A stretch of DNA of 64,000 nucleotides from Halomicrococcus gelatinilyticus (GTDB lineage Archaea; Halobacteriota; Halobacteria; Halobacteriales; Haladaptataceae): NCBI GenBank assembly GCA_024227995.1, contig CP100465.1, forward strand, positions 1,302,001-1,366,000, given 5' to 3'. The notes beneath the pieces are model-generated. The model saw nothing but the letters and a program-made list of their open reading frames with translations, searched no databases and was not told the origin of the DNA. Both the position numbers and the translations under genes were made by a program. The first letter of the stretch is position 1. Each line of letters starts with the position of its first letter. This document shows positions 54,649-64,000 of the stretch, in pieces.

Positions 54649-55260
54649 CTAGTCGTTCCGCCGGTTTGAACTTGTCCCAACGATGCCGCGTATCTGGCGC
54701 GCCGCCGTCTCGGCCCGCTCGGCGTCTGCGGGGATGCAGATCGCGTCCCTGCCGAGGCGCTCGATGACGAGTTCCTCGGACTGGCTGGCGTAGTAGCGGA
54801 CGGCGAACGCCGCAGCGAGAACGAGCAGCGCGACGCCGAGGAACAGGAAGACGTCGGTGAGGACGCCGAACAGGTCCGAGGCGACCCGGATCGCCCGGTC
54901 GACGCCGCCGATGGCCCGGCCGCCCGGGACGTTCGACCCCCCGACCGTGGCGAGGACGCCGCTGTTGTGCAACAGCGTCCCGAACCCGACGAGCACGCCC
55001 CCGTACACCATGCTCCGGACCGCCCAGGAGAGGTACTGTCCCCGGCCGGCGGTCCGGACCCGTGCGTCCACGACGTTCGGCCGGTCCGCGTGGTCGAACA
55101 GGCGCTCGTCGCCCTCGGGCGTGAACGCGAGAACGCGGTGGCTCGTCACCACGATCCGGGCGCCGCCGACCGGGATCTCCTCTTCGACTTCTTCGCCCGC
55201 GAACAACAGTTCCGCCAGACGGTCGTCCGACGTCTGGGACAGCGGGGACTCACTCATCAT
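54649..55260 (-). CDS. Membrane protein with PH-like N-terminal domain
   Basis: A protein of about 203 aa. The N-terminal 80 residues (LAELLFAGEEVEEEIPVGGARIVVTSHRVLAFTPEGDERLFDHADRPNV) look like a bacterial PH/GRAM-type beta domain. Two helices follow (SMVYGGVLVGFGTLLHNSGV and DVFLFLGVALLVLAAAFAVRYYA). Then a short cytosolic domain ends RQIRGIVGTSSNRRND. Starts at 55260 and 55257 are equally likely. It lies 9 bp upstream of uvrC and may be co-transcribed. The function is unknown. Confidence 0.65.
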   Translation of the reverse strand: MMSESPLSQTSDDRLAELLFAGEEVEEEIPVGGARIVVTSHRVLAFTPEGDERLFDHADRPNVVDARVRTAGRGQYLSWAVRSMVYGGVLVGFGTLLHNSGVLATVGGSNVPGGRAIGGVDRAIRVASDLFGVLTDVFLFLGVALLVLAAAFAVRYYASQSEELVIERLGRDAICIPADAERAETAARQIRGIVGTSSNRRND

Positions 55261-55437
55261 GTACCGGTGCAATGACGGGGAAGAATAAGGTTGCGGCTCC
55301 CGGATTCCGCGAGCAAGCGACGCGGTGGTCGCACGGCGTCGCGGGTGTGTCGCCGGCGACCGCCGCAGCGCTCACACGACGTCGACGCAGCGTCGCAGCC
55401 CGCCAGATTCAAACCCGGTGGCAGGGAACGGAGGAAC

Positions 55438-55692
55438 ATGGACGACGAACGGGTCTGGCTGGTCGAGCGGACGTACTCCCAGCGCGACCTCGTCACGCTG
55501 GTGTACGCAACGCCGGACGGCGAGCGCTACCTGCGCAAGGAGAAGGCGGCGCACCTCGGCGGCGACGCGACCGCCGCCATCGAGGTCTCGCCCGACCGCC
55601 TCACACCGGTCGACGACGAGGACGACCTGGAACGCTACGCCAGCGAGGCCGCCCGCATGGCCGAGAAACACGACCCGGACGAGACGATCTGA
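55438..55692 (+). CDS. Small conserved haloarchaeal protein
   Basis: An 84-aa acidic soluble protein: MDDERVWLVERTYSQRDLVTLVYATPDGERYLRKEKAAHLGGDATAAIEVSPDRL, then an acidic helix. It has a compact alpha/beta look with no known motif. The start follows GGAGGAAC, a good ribosome binding site. It is divergent from the PH-like membrane protein and is followed by 139 bp leading to the ABC transporter. Function not recognised. Confidence 0.6.
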   Translation: MDDERVWLVERTYSQRDLVTLVYATPDGERYLRKEKAAHLGGDATAAIEVSPDRLTPVDDEDDLERYASEAARMAEKHDPDETI

Positions 55693-55796
55693 GACGGAGG
55701 CTGCGTCGCCGCAACCGAACGACGAGGCATCCCTGAACTGCCACGTGAGGCGGTTTCCGCGGCACACAGAGGAGTGCCACCACCCGGCATGGAACA

Positions 55797-55823
55797 GTAA
55801 CATTTTATGTGCGTTACCGTAAC
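55797..55823 (+). promoter_or_regulatory. TATA box flanked by GTAAC palindromes (operator candidate)
   Basis: GTAAC at 55797-55801, then a TATA-like ATTTTATG, then GTTACCGTAAC at 55813-55823 (a perfect palindrome around one C). Three copies of the half-site GTAAC/GTTAC surround the core promoter of the ABC transporter, whose ATG is at 55832. A repressor bound here would block the promoter. Confidence 0.5.
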
Positions 55824-55831
55824 CCGGAACC

Positions 55832-56749
55832 ATGGCTGCGATAGAACTCGACGGGGTGACGAAACGCTTCGGCGACCTCACCGCCGTCAGCGATCTCTCC
55901 CTGGAGGTGCAAGAAGGGGAAGTGTACGGCTTCCTCGGCCCGAACGGGGCCGGCAAATCGACCACCATCAACCTGGTCCTGGACTTCATCCGCCCCACCG
56001 AGGGGTCGGTCCGCGTTCTCGGCCGCGACGCCCAGGCGGACAGCGTCGCCATCCGCCAGCGGACGGGCGTGCTGCCCGAGGGATTCTCCGTCTACGACCG
56101 GCTCACCGGACTCCAGCACGTCGAGTTCGCGACCAAGTCGAAGGAGAGCGACGACGACCCGGAGGCGTTGCTCGACCGCGTGGGCATCCTCGACGCCGCC
56201 GACCGGAAGGCGGGCGGCTACTCGAAGGGCATGCGTCAGCGCCTCGCGCTCGCGATGGCGCTGGTCGGCGACCCCGACCTCCTCATCCTCGACGAACCGT
56301 CGACCGGACTCGACCCGAACGGCGCCCGCGAGATGCGCGAGATCGTCCGCGAGGAGGCCGACCGTGGCACGACCGTCTTCTTCTCGAGCCACGTCCTCGG
56401 CCAGGTCGAGGCGGTCTGCGACCGCGTGGGCATCCTCCGCGACGGCACGCTCGTCGCCGAGGACAGCATCGAGGGACTGCGCGAGACGACGGGCGCGGAG
56501 ACGACGCTCCGCGTCGAGACGGCGTCGGTCCCGAACAGCGCGGTCGAGGAGGTCCGCGCCGTCGACGGCGTCTCGGGCGTCACCCGCGACGGTGACGCGC
56601 TGTACGTCGACTGCGACCCCGACGCCAAGACGACGGCCATCGCCACGCTCGAGAGCGCCGGCGTCGACGTGACCGACTTCGAGACGGAGGAGACGTCGCT
56701 GGAGGACATCTTCGTCACCTACACCGAGGGCGAGGAGGTGTCGGCATGA
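55832..56749 (+). CDS. ABC transporter ATP-binding protein (ABC-2 type)
   Basis: A 305-aa ATPase. Walker A is GPNGAGKST, the Q-loop is in RTGVLPEGFSVYDRLTG, the signature is YSKGMRQRLALAMALVGDP and Walker B is LLILDEPSTGLDPNG. A C-terminal accessory domain (about 220-305) is typical of ABC-2 exporters of the CcmA/DrrA/NatA kind. The stop overlaps the permease start (ATGA), so the two form one complex. The substrate cannot be told; drugs, lipids or sodium are possibilities for the family. Confidence 0.94.
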   Translation: MAAIELDGVTKRFGDLTAVSDLSLEVQEGEVYGFLGPNGAGKSTTINLVLDFIRPTEGSVRVLGRDAQADSVAIRQRTGVLPEGFSVYDRLTGLQHVEFATKSKESDDDPEALLDRVGILDAADRKAGGYSKGMRQRLALAMALVGDPDLLILDEPSTGLDPNGAREMREIVREEADRGTTVFFSSHVLGQVEAVCDRVGILRDGTLVAEDSIEGLRETTGAETTLRVETASVPNSAVEEVRAVDGVSGVTRDGDALYVDCDPDAKTTAIATLESAGVDVTDFETEETSLEDIFVTYTEGEEVSA

Positions 56750-57651
56750 CCTGGCAGGCCGTCGCGTCCAAGGACTTCCAGGACGCCTCCCGCTCGCGCT
56801 GGCTGTGGGTGTTGACCGTCCTGTTCATCGCTATCTTCGCCGGCCCCGCGCTGCTCATCGCCGGCGGCGTCATCGGCCTCTCGTCGGAGGGCGGCGTCAC
56901 CACGGACGACTACCTCTCGCTGATGCGGCAGGGGTCGTCGATCATCGTCCCGCTCATCTCCATCGTCGTGGCGTACGCGTCCATCACCCGCGAGCGCGAG
57001 TCGGGGACGCTGAAGCTGCTGCTCTCGCTGCCTCACTCGCGGGACGCCATGGTGTTCGGCAAGGTCATCGGGCGCGCCGCCGTCGTCGGCCTCGCCATCC
57101 TCGTCGGCGTCGTCGTCTCGGCCGTCGCGCTGGTCGGCGCGGGACTGGAGTTCAGAATCGTCAACTACCTCGCGTTCGTGCTGCTGACGCTGTTGCTGGG
57201 CGTGGTGTTCGTCGGGCTCGCCACCGGCATCTCCGCTAGCGTCAGCACCAGCCGTCGCGCCATGGGGCTGGCGATGAGCATCTACATCTCCTTCGTCGTG
57301 CTCTGGAACGCCTTCGCCAACCAGGTCGGCGGCCTGCTCAAGGACACGGTGGGCGTCAGCACCGCCACGCAGTTCAAGGCCATCATGTTCCTCAAGCTAC
57401 TGAACCCGACCGCCGCGTACAAGTCGCTGCTCGGGAGCGTCATCTTCGACAGCGCGCTCAATGCCCGCGTCCGCATGTTCAGTGGCAGTTCCGCAATCGA
57501 GACGGTCGGTCGGTGGCAGACCGCCGCGAAGGCCATCAACGAGACGGTCCCCCTCTGGGCGAGCGACCTCTTCGTCGTCGTCTACATGCTGGTCTGGCTG
57601 TTCGTCCCGGTCGCCATCGGGTACTTCCTCTTCCAGAAGGCCGACCTCTGA
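56746..57651 (+). CDS. ABC-2 type transporter permease
   Basis: A 301-aa permease with six main helices. The cytosolic motif SITRERESGTLKLLLSLPHSRDAMVFGKVIGR is the ABC-2 permease signature, which couples to the ATPase. A large extracellular loop between helices 5 and 6 (about 185-265) holds NQVGGLLKDTVGVSTATQFKAIMF. It overlaps the ATPase gene by four bases, and both are probably under control of the GTAAC palindromes upstream. Confidence 0.9.
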   Translation: MTWQAVASKDFQDASRSRWLWVLTVLFIAIFAGPALLIAGGVIGLSSEGGVTTDDYLSLMRQGSSIIVPLISIVVAYASITRERESGTLKLLLSLPHSRDAMVFGKVIGRAAVVGLAILVGVVVSAVALVGAGLEFRIVNYLAFVLLTLLLGVVFVGLATGISASVSTSRRAMGLAMSIYISFVVLWNAFANQVGGLLKDTVGVSTATQFKAIMFLKLLNPTAAYKSLLGSVIFDSALNARVRMFSGSSAIETVGRWQTAAKAINETVPLWASDLFVVVYMLVWLFVPVAIGYFLFQKADL

Positions 57652-57689
57652 CGCGGTTCGCGAACCCTTCTCGACCATAGCGTGCCGGG

Positions 57690-60227
<2,538 letters not shown>

Positions 60228-60286
60228 CTAAAACACGTTTAATCGCCCACCGCAAACGCCTTGCCGGGCCGCGACACAGGGAGAGC

Positions 60287-61084
60287 ATGAGCGTCTTCGC
60301 GGACCTGCACGTCCACACGACCAACTCCGACGGGGCGATGGCCCTCGACGAGGTTCCGGAGGCCGCCCGCGACGCGGGCGTGTCGGTCGTCGCCATAACG
60401 GACCACGACCGACTCCACCCCGACCTCTCGACGCCCGTCGCCGTCGTGGACGGCGTGACCGTCGTCCACGGCATCGAACTCCGCGTCGAACCCGAGGGCG
60501 GCGAACGGGTCGACCTGCTCGCCTACGGCGTCTACCCGACGACGGAGCTCGCGGCGGAACTGCGGCGACTCCAGGAGGACCGGAAGGAGCGCGGGCGGGC
60601 CATCGTCGAGTGCGTCGAGGACCGCCTCGGCGTCGACCTGGACGTGGACATCCGGGAGGGCCTCGGCCGGCCGCACGTCGCGCGGGCCATCGCGGCCCAC
60701 CCCGACACCGACCACGACGACGTCGGCGACGCGTTCGCGGAACTCATCGGCAACGGCCGCCCCTGCTACGTGGCCCGTGACGTGACGGGGTTCGAGCGAG
60801 GCGTGGAACTGCTCTCCGACGCTAGCGGGCTCGTCGGCCTGGCACATCCGTTCCGCTACGACGACCCGGCGGCCGCCCTGGAGTTGACGAGCGAACTGGA
60901 CGCCGTCGAGCGGTACTACCCCTACGGACAGGAGGTCGACCACCGCCCGGTCGAGAAGGCCATCGCGGACCACGACCTCGTCCCGACGGGGGGCAGCGAC
61001 GCACACGACGACGCGCTCGGCGAAGCCGGACTGTCGAAGCCGGAGTACCGCCACTTCCGGTCGGCGGTGTCGCTGGGGAACTGA
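60287..61084 (+). CDS. PHP domain phosphoesterase
   Basis: A 265-aa PHP-fold metal phosphoesterase. Metal motifs: ADLHVHTTNSDG (H-x-H), ITDHDRL, HGIELRV, GRPHVARAI, LAHPFRYDD and GGSDAHDD. All nine ligand positions of the trinuclear site seem present. It resembles the YciV/TrpH type that removes 3'-terminal phosphates or 5'-nucleotides from short RNA. The ATG at 60287 is placed directly before the first motif, as in the family. Confidence 0.92.
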   Translation: MSVFADLHVHTTNSDGAMALDEVPEAARDAGVSVVAITDHDRLHPDLSTPVAVVDGVTVVHGIELRVEPEGGERVDLLAYGVYPTTELAAELRRLQEDRKERGRAIVECVEDRLGVDLDVDIREGLGRPHVARAIAAHPDTDHDDVGDAFAELIGNGRPCYVARDVTGFERGVELLSDASGLVGLAHPFRYDDPAAALELTSELDAVERYYPYGQEVDHRPVEKAIADHDLVPTGGSDAHDDALGEAGLSKPEYRHFRSAVSLGN

Positions 61085-61179
61085 CGGGACCGTCGCGCCG
61101 GCCGACGGAGAAAGATTATCCCCGCGATTGACAGGAAGGCGGCGTAGCGTTAAGGTACGTCGAGTCCTTACCGTGGCGT

Positions 61180-61344
61180 ATGCAGTGTCACTACTGCGAT
61201 AGGGAAGCGACCTTCGCCCCCGAGAAGGACGGCGTTCGGGTCGGCCTCTGCGACGAACACTTCCGCGAGCGGTTCGAGGAACTCTCGGAGACCGACGCGC
61301 TGGACGCCATCGAGCAGGAGTTCGACGCGGACCAGTTCGAGTAA
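61180..61344 (+). CDS. Small zinc-ribbon-like protein (DUF6757-type)
   Basis: A 54-aa protein: MQCHYCDREATFAPEKDGVR, then VGLCDEHFRERFEEL and an acidic helix. CHYC and CDEH would bind one zinc ion. Small single-zinc proteins of this kind are widespread in haloarchaea, and I believe this is the DUF6757 family. CGTTAAGG about 30 bp upstream can serve as its TATA, giving an almost leaderless mRNA. Confidence 0.75.
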   Translation: MQCHYCDREATFAPEKDGVRVGLCDEHFRERFEELSETDALDAIEQEFDADQFE

Positions 61345-61354
61345 CTTCGGTCCG

Positions 61355-62374
61355 TCAGTCCTCCACCGTCGCCCGGAAGACGGTCCCGGCGTAGTCGTAG
61401 ACTCGTTCCGCCTTCGGCGGCGCTTCGTTCTCGGTCGTCGGGTCGCGGTAGGCCGCGGCGAGGATCGTCTGCACCATCCCGACCCCGTCCGTCTCGACGC
61501 GCACCGTCGAGACGTCCGTCTCCGTGAGATACGGCAGTCCGTTCCGGAGCGCGTACGACTGGATCGCCTGCTCCGTGACGAGCGTCGCCGGCGTACTGTC
61601 GGGCGACGCGCGTTCCAGCACCAGCGTCTCGGGCGAATCGGCCCCCTCCGCCTTCGCCGTCCTGACCGTCAGGACGTCGCCGTCGCGCTCGGTGGCGGCG
61701 ACGTCAGGTGCGTCGAGGGCGAGCGTGTCGCCGGTCACCTCGAACAGCGCGAGCGCGCCAGCGTGGGCGAACGCGTAGACGCCCGGACCGAGGTGCTCCA
61801 CCCTCGCGCGACTGCCCATCGCGTCCTCCTCGACGTCCGCGTCCCCGATGCCGAACTGCCACGTGAACCGGGTGCCGGGCTCGACGTGGGTGTACGGCTG
61901 TGGCACGACGTGCGGGGCGACGTAGGCCCAGCCGTCGTCGACGCGCTTCGCCACCGTCCACGCGAATGGGTTCATCCCCACCGACTCGTCGCCGCCGTTG
62001 TACAGCGTGAACGTCGTCGAGTCGCTCGGACGCGCCAGCACCTCGTCCCCCGGGACGACGTACGCCGTCTCGTGGACGCCCGTATCGAGCGCGTGGTAGC
62101 AGGTGGTGTCGTCGACGAAGGCGGGACAGGGCTCGCCCTCGAACCGCGACTGTTCGACCGGAACCGGGTCGTCGGCGGGCGGTTCGTCGGTCGTCGTTCC
62201 GTCCGTGGTCGTCCCGGTCGTCGTTCCGTCCGTGGTCGTCCCGGTCGTCGTTCCGTCGTCGGTTCCGCCGGGCGTGGTCGAGTCGGTGGGTCCGTCAGCC
62301 CCCTCGCGGAGCTGGCCGACGCAGCCGGCGAGCGCGCCGGCACCGAGGAGGGCGATGAGTCTGCGGCGTCGCAT
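61355..62374 (-). CDS. Tat-exported lipoprotein with Thr-rich linker
   Basis: A 339-aa lipoprotein. The N-terminus MRRRRLIALLGAGALAGCVG holds a double-arginine signal and a lipobox (LAGC, Cys18). A threonine-rich linker (about 30-65) contains tandem 9-aa units. The mature domain (about 75-339) is beta-rich, with FTLYNGGDESVGMNPFAWTVAKRVDDGW and an intact Cys pair in EPCPAFVDDTTCYHAL that could form a disulfide. No enzyme motif is seen. It may bind a ligand at the cell surface. Confidence 0.8.
   Translation of the reverse strand: MRRRRLIALLGAGALAGCVGQLREGADGPTDSTTPGGTDDGTTTGTTTDGTTTGTTTDGTTTDEPPADDPVPVEQSRFEGEPCPAFVDDTTCYHALDTGVHETAYVVPGDEVLARPSDSTTFTLYNGGDESVGMNPFAWTVAKRVDDGWAYVAPHVVPQPYTHVEPGTRFTWQFGIGDADVEEDAMGSRARVEHLGPGVYAFAHAGALALFEVTGDTLALDAPDVAATERDGDVLTVRTAKAEGADSPETLVLERASPDSTPATLVTEQAIQSYALRNGLPYLTETDVSTVRVETDGVGMVQTILAAAYRDPTTENEAPPKAERVYDYAGTVFRATVED
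62191..62259 (-). repeat. 27-bp tandem repeat in the lipoprotein linker
   Basis: Two identical 27-bp units (62191-62217, 62218-62244) and part of a third encode TGTTTDGTT units. Such DNA can gain or lose units and change linker length in frame. Confidence 0.75.
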
Positions 62375-62491
62375 ACTGCACGCCTCGCTCCGGTCGGGTA
62401 AAGCCTTTCAGTAGGCTCAAAGAAGCGTTTGAGTGATTCGAGACGGGGACGACGTCGGCGTCTCCAGGGCGTCGAACGAAGTATCGGCCGA

Positions 62492-62818
<327 letters not shown>

Positions 62819-62972
62819 TCACCTGCACGTACCAACGCGAAAGCAGTACTTAAACCTCCCGTCAGAACTTAAAGGTGGTGCCGCCGGCGAAAGTTTAGGT
62901 AGGGCTAAAAACGGCAGCGAGAGGACCGAGCACGAGCGTTCGGCGATTCGGCCGGACGTGAGATTTAAGTAC

Positions 62973-63440
62973 TCAGTCGAACCGACCGGTCACCGCGCCG
63001 CAGTCGACGCAACGGGTCACGAGCGCGTCGCGGTCCTCTGTCATCTCGATGTCGTTCGGCGTGCGCTCGCCGCAGTCCTCGCAGTGGCGACGCACCTCGG
63101 TCTCGCCGGCGTCGCGAGGTGCGCCGACGGCGAGCGCGACGACCCGCTCGTCGCCCTCGTTGACGCCGCGCTGGAACTCGCCAGGGGCGACCCGGACGGC
63201 CTCGCCCGCTCCGACCGCGACCGGGTCGTCCGCCGTCTCGAACGTCACCGTCCCGGACTGGACGTAGAACACCTCCTCCTGGTCCTCGTGGGCGTGGTAG
63301 CCGAACGCGAAGCTGTCGCCCGGCGCGAGTTCGTAGTAGTTGAGCGCCACGTTCTCGGTGCCGAGTTCCTTCGTCAGCGGTCGCTTCACGTCGGCCGGAC
63401 CCATGTACGACTTCGCGTCGTCGATGCGAATCTTCTCCAT
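62973..63440 (-). CDS. Cupin domain protein with C-terminal zinc ribbon
   Basis: A 155-aa fusion. Residues about 25-110 are a cupin (APGDSFAFGYHAHEDQEEVFYVQSGTVTFE, with H-x-H-x4-E ligands, then VAPGEFQRGVNEG). Residues about 118-155 add a zinc ribbon (CEDCGERTPND, then TRCVDCGAVTGRFD). Cupin metal sites commonly sense or turn over small ligands, and the ribbon may bind nucleic acid or stabilise a dimer. It stands alone, and its function is unknown. Confidence 0.85.
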   Translation of the reverse strand: MEKIRIDDAKSYMGPADVKRPLTKELGTENVALNYYELAPGDSFAFGYHAHEDQEEVFYVQSGTVTFETADDPVAVGAGEAVRVAPGEFQRGVNEGDERVVALAVGAPRDAGETEVRRHCEDCGERTPNDIEMTEDRDALVTRCVDCGAVTGRFD

Positions 63441-63581
63441 ACCCCGTGGTACCGCCCCGCGTGAAAAAACTGCTCCGGTGGCGGCACGCCGGCCTTCGGG
63501 AGGGAGGACGTGGTGTATCAGCGCCTCTCCGGCGGCCAGTACGCCTTTGCTCGCCCGCGCCGTCGCACGACGCGGTCACGC

Positions 63582-64000
63582 ATGAGCGACGAGAGCATCC
63601 CCGGGTACACGTTCGGCGAACCGTCCGTCGCCGAGTCACCCATCGACGACGAGGAGTTCGAACTGTTACAGGAGACGGTGATGTTCACCGAGGAGGACGA
63701 AAGGCACCTGCGCATGGCGGGCGAGGTGCTCGACGGGCAGGTCGACGACGTGCTCGACACCTGGTACGGGTTCGTCGCCGACCACGAGCATCTCGTCCAG
63801 TACTTCAGCACGCCCGACGGCGAACCCATCGACGAGTACCTCGACCGCGTCAGGGAGCGGTTCGCCCAGTGGATACGCGACACCTGCGACCCGCCGTACG
63901 ACGAGGACTGGCTCGACTACCAGCAGGAGATCGGGCTCCGGCACACCCACGAGAAGAAGAACGAGACCGACGACGTCGACTCGGTCGACCACATCCCCTA
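63582..64000 (+). CDS. Protoglobin domain protein (3' end beyond window)
   Basis: The first 139 codons of a protein that begins MSDESIPGYTFGEPSVAESPI. The frame stays open to the right edge. It matches protoglobin/globin-coupled sensor N-termini: EELLxxTxxFTEEDERHLRMAGEVLDGQVDDVLDTWYGFV-like helices, then LDYQQEIGLRHT, where the His is the likely haem ligand. Protoglobins bind O2, CO or NO. Whether a methyl-accepting or other output domain follows cannot be seen. The last visible bases are partway through a codon. Confidence 0.85.
   Translation, partial: MSDESIPGYTFGEPSVAESPIDDEEFELLQETVMFTEEDERHLRMAGEVLDGQVDDVLDTWYGFVADHEHLVQYFSTPDGEPIDEYLDRVRERFAQWIRDTCDPPYDEDWLDYQQEIGLRHTHEKKNETDDVDSVDHIP

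Overview
This window is a stretch of main chromosome from a halophilic archaeon (class Halobacteria). The DNA is visibly very GC-rich and the proteins are strongly acidic (long D/E runs, few Lys). The information-processing genes are archaeal: TBP, RadA, Orc1/Cdc6, thermosome, eIF1A, eIF5A, Rio1, Hjc and a KH protein. Haloarchaeal hallmarks include HalOD1, a PGF-CTERM surface protein, DUF424, a PspAB protein and a bacterial-type NAD+ DNA ligase. The genus cannot be fixed from the sequence alone. I saw no insertion sequences, prophage genes or CRISPR arrays. Gene density is high, many starts look leaderless (TATA about 26 bp before the ATG), and several adjacent genes abut or overlap by 1-4 bp.

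Layout. 1-6.3 kb: a membrane protein running off the left edge, ABC1 kinase, Hsp20, an MBL-fold hydrolase, PAP2 phosphatase, family 4 uracil-DNA glycosylase, and the eIF5A-agmatinase pair that links translation factor modification to polyamine metabolism. 6.4-6.7 kb: a non-coding stretch with a run of hairpins, four of them with GNRA loops on the minus strand, behind a TATA-like element. This is the best candidate here for an undescribed RNA. 6.8-13.6 kb: a HalOD1 sensor protein, a TrkA-type potassium regulator with two stand-alone 76-aa RAM proteins, an orphan E1-alpha dehydrogenase, cupin, glutamine synthetase and the divergent lrp regulator. 13.6-25 kb: wHTH regulator, thermosome, KH protein, SufU/IscU scaffold, RadA, PspAB, DUF1059, Orc1/Cdc6, UvrB, a TauE-UspA operon and tRNA-His.

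25.8-32.4 kb: one 2189-aa secreted surface protein built from two kinds of repeated module and anchored by a PGF-CTERM signal. Its first module has noticeably lower GC than the rest. 32.4-41.5 kb: SRAP/HMCES protein, CapA-like protein, threonine synthase, a four-gene DUF4129-DUF58 membrane operon that lacks its usual MoxR ATPase, an MFS transporter, Hjc resolvase and a decayed formate/nitrite transporter. 41.5-50.4 kb: eIF1A, nitroreductase, Rio1, HD hydrolase, SufS, DUF424-TPR, TBP and HisG. A perfect 25-bp inverted repeat lies in the gap before HisG.

50.5-64 kb: MTA/SAH deaminase, a secreted acidic-repeat protein, UvrC, an ABC-2 exporter with a palindromic operator candidate, NAD+-dependent LigA, a PHP phosphoesterase, a lipoprotein, ferredoxin, a cupin-zinc-ribbon protein and a protoglobin cut by the right edge. 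Repair genes are scattered throughout (UDG, RadA, UvrB, SRAP, Hjc, UvrC, LigA). Fe-S biogenesis (SufU, SufS) and translation factors (eIF5A, eIF1A, Rio1, KH) are likewise split between loci.
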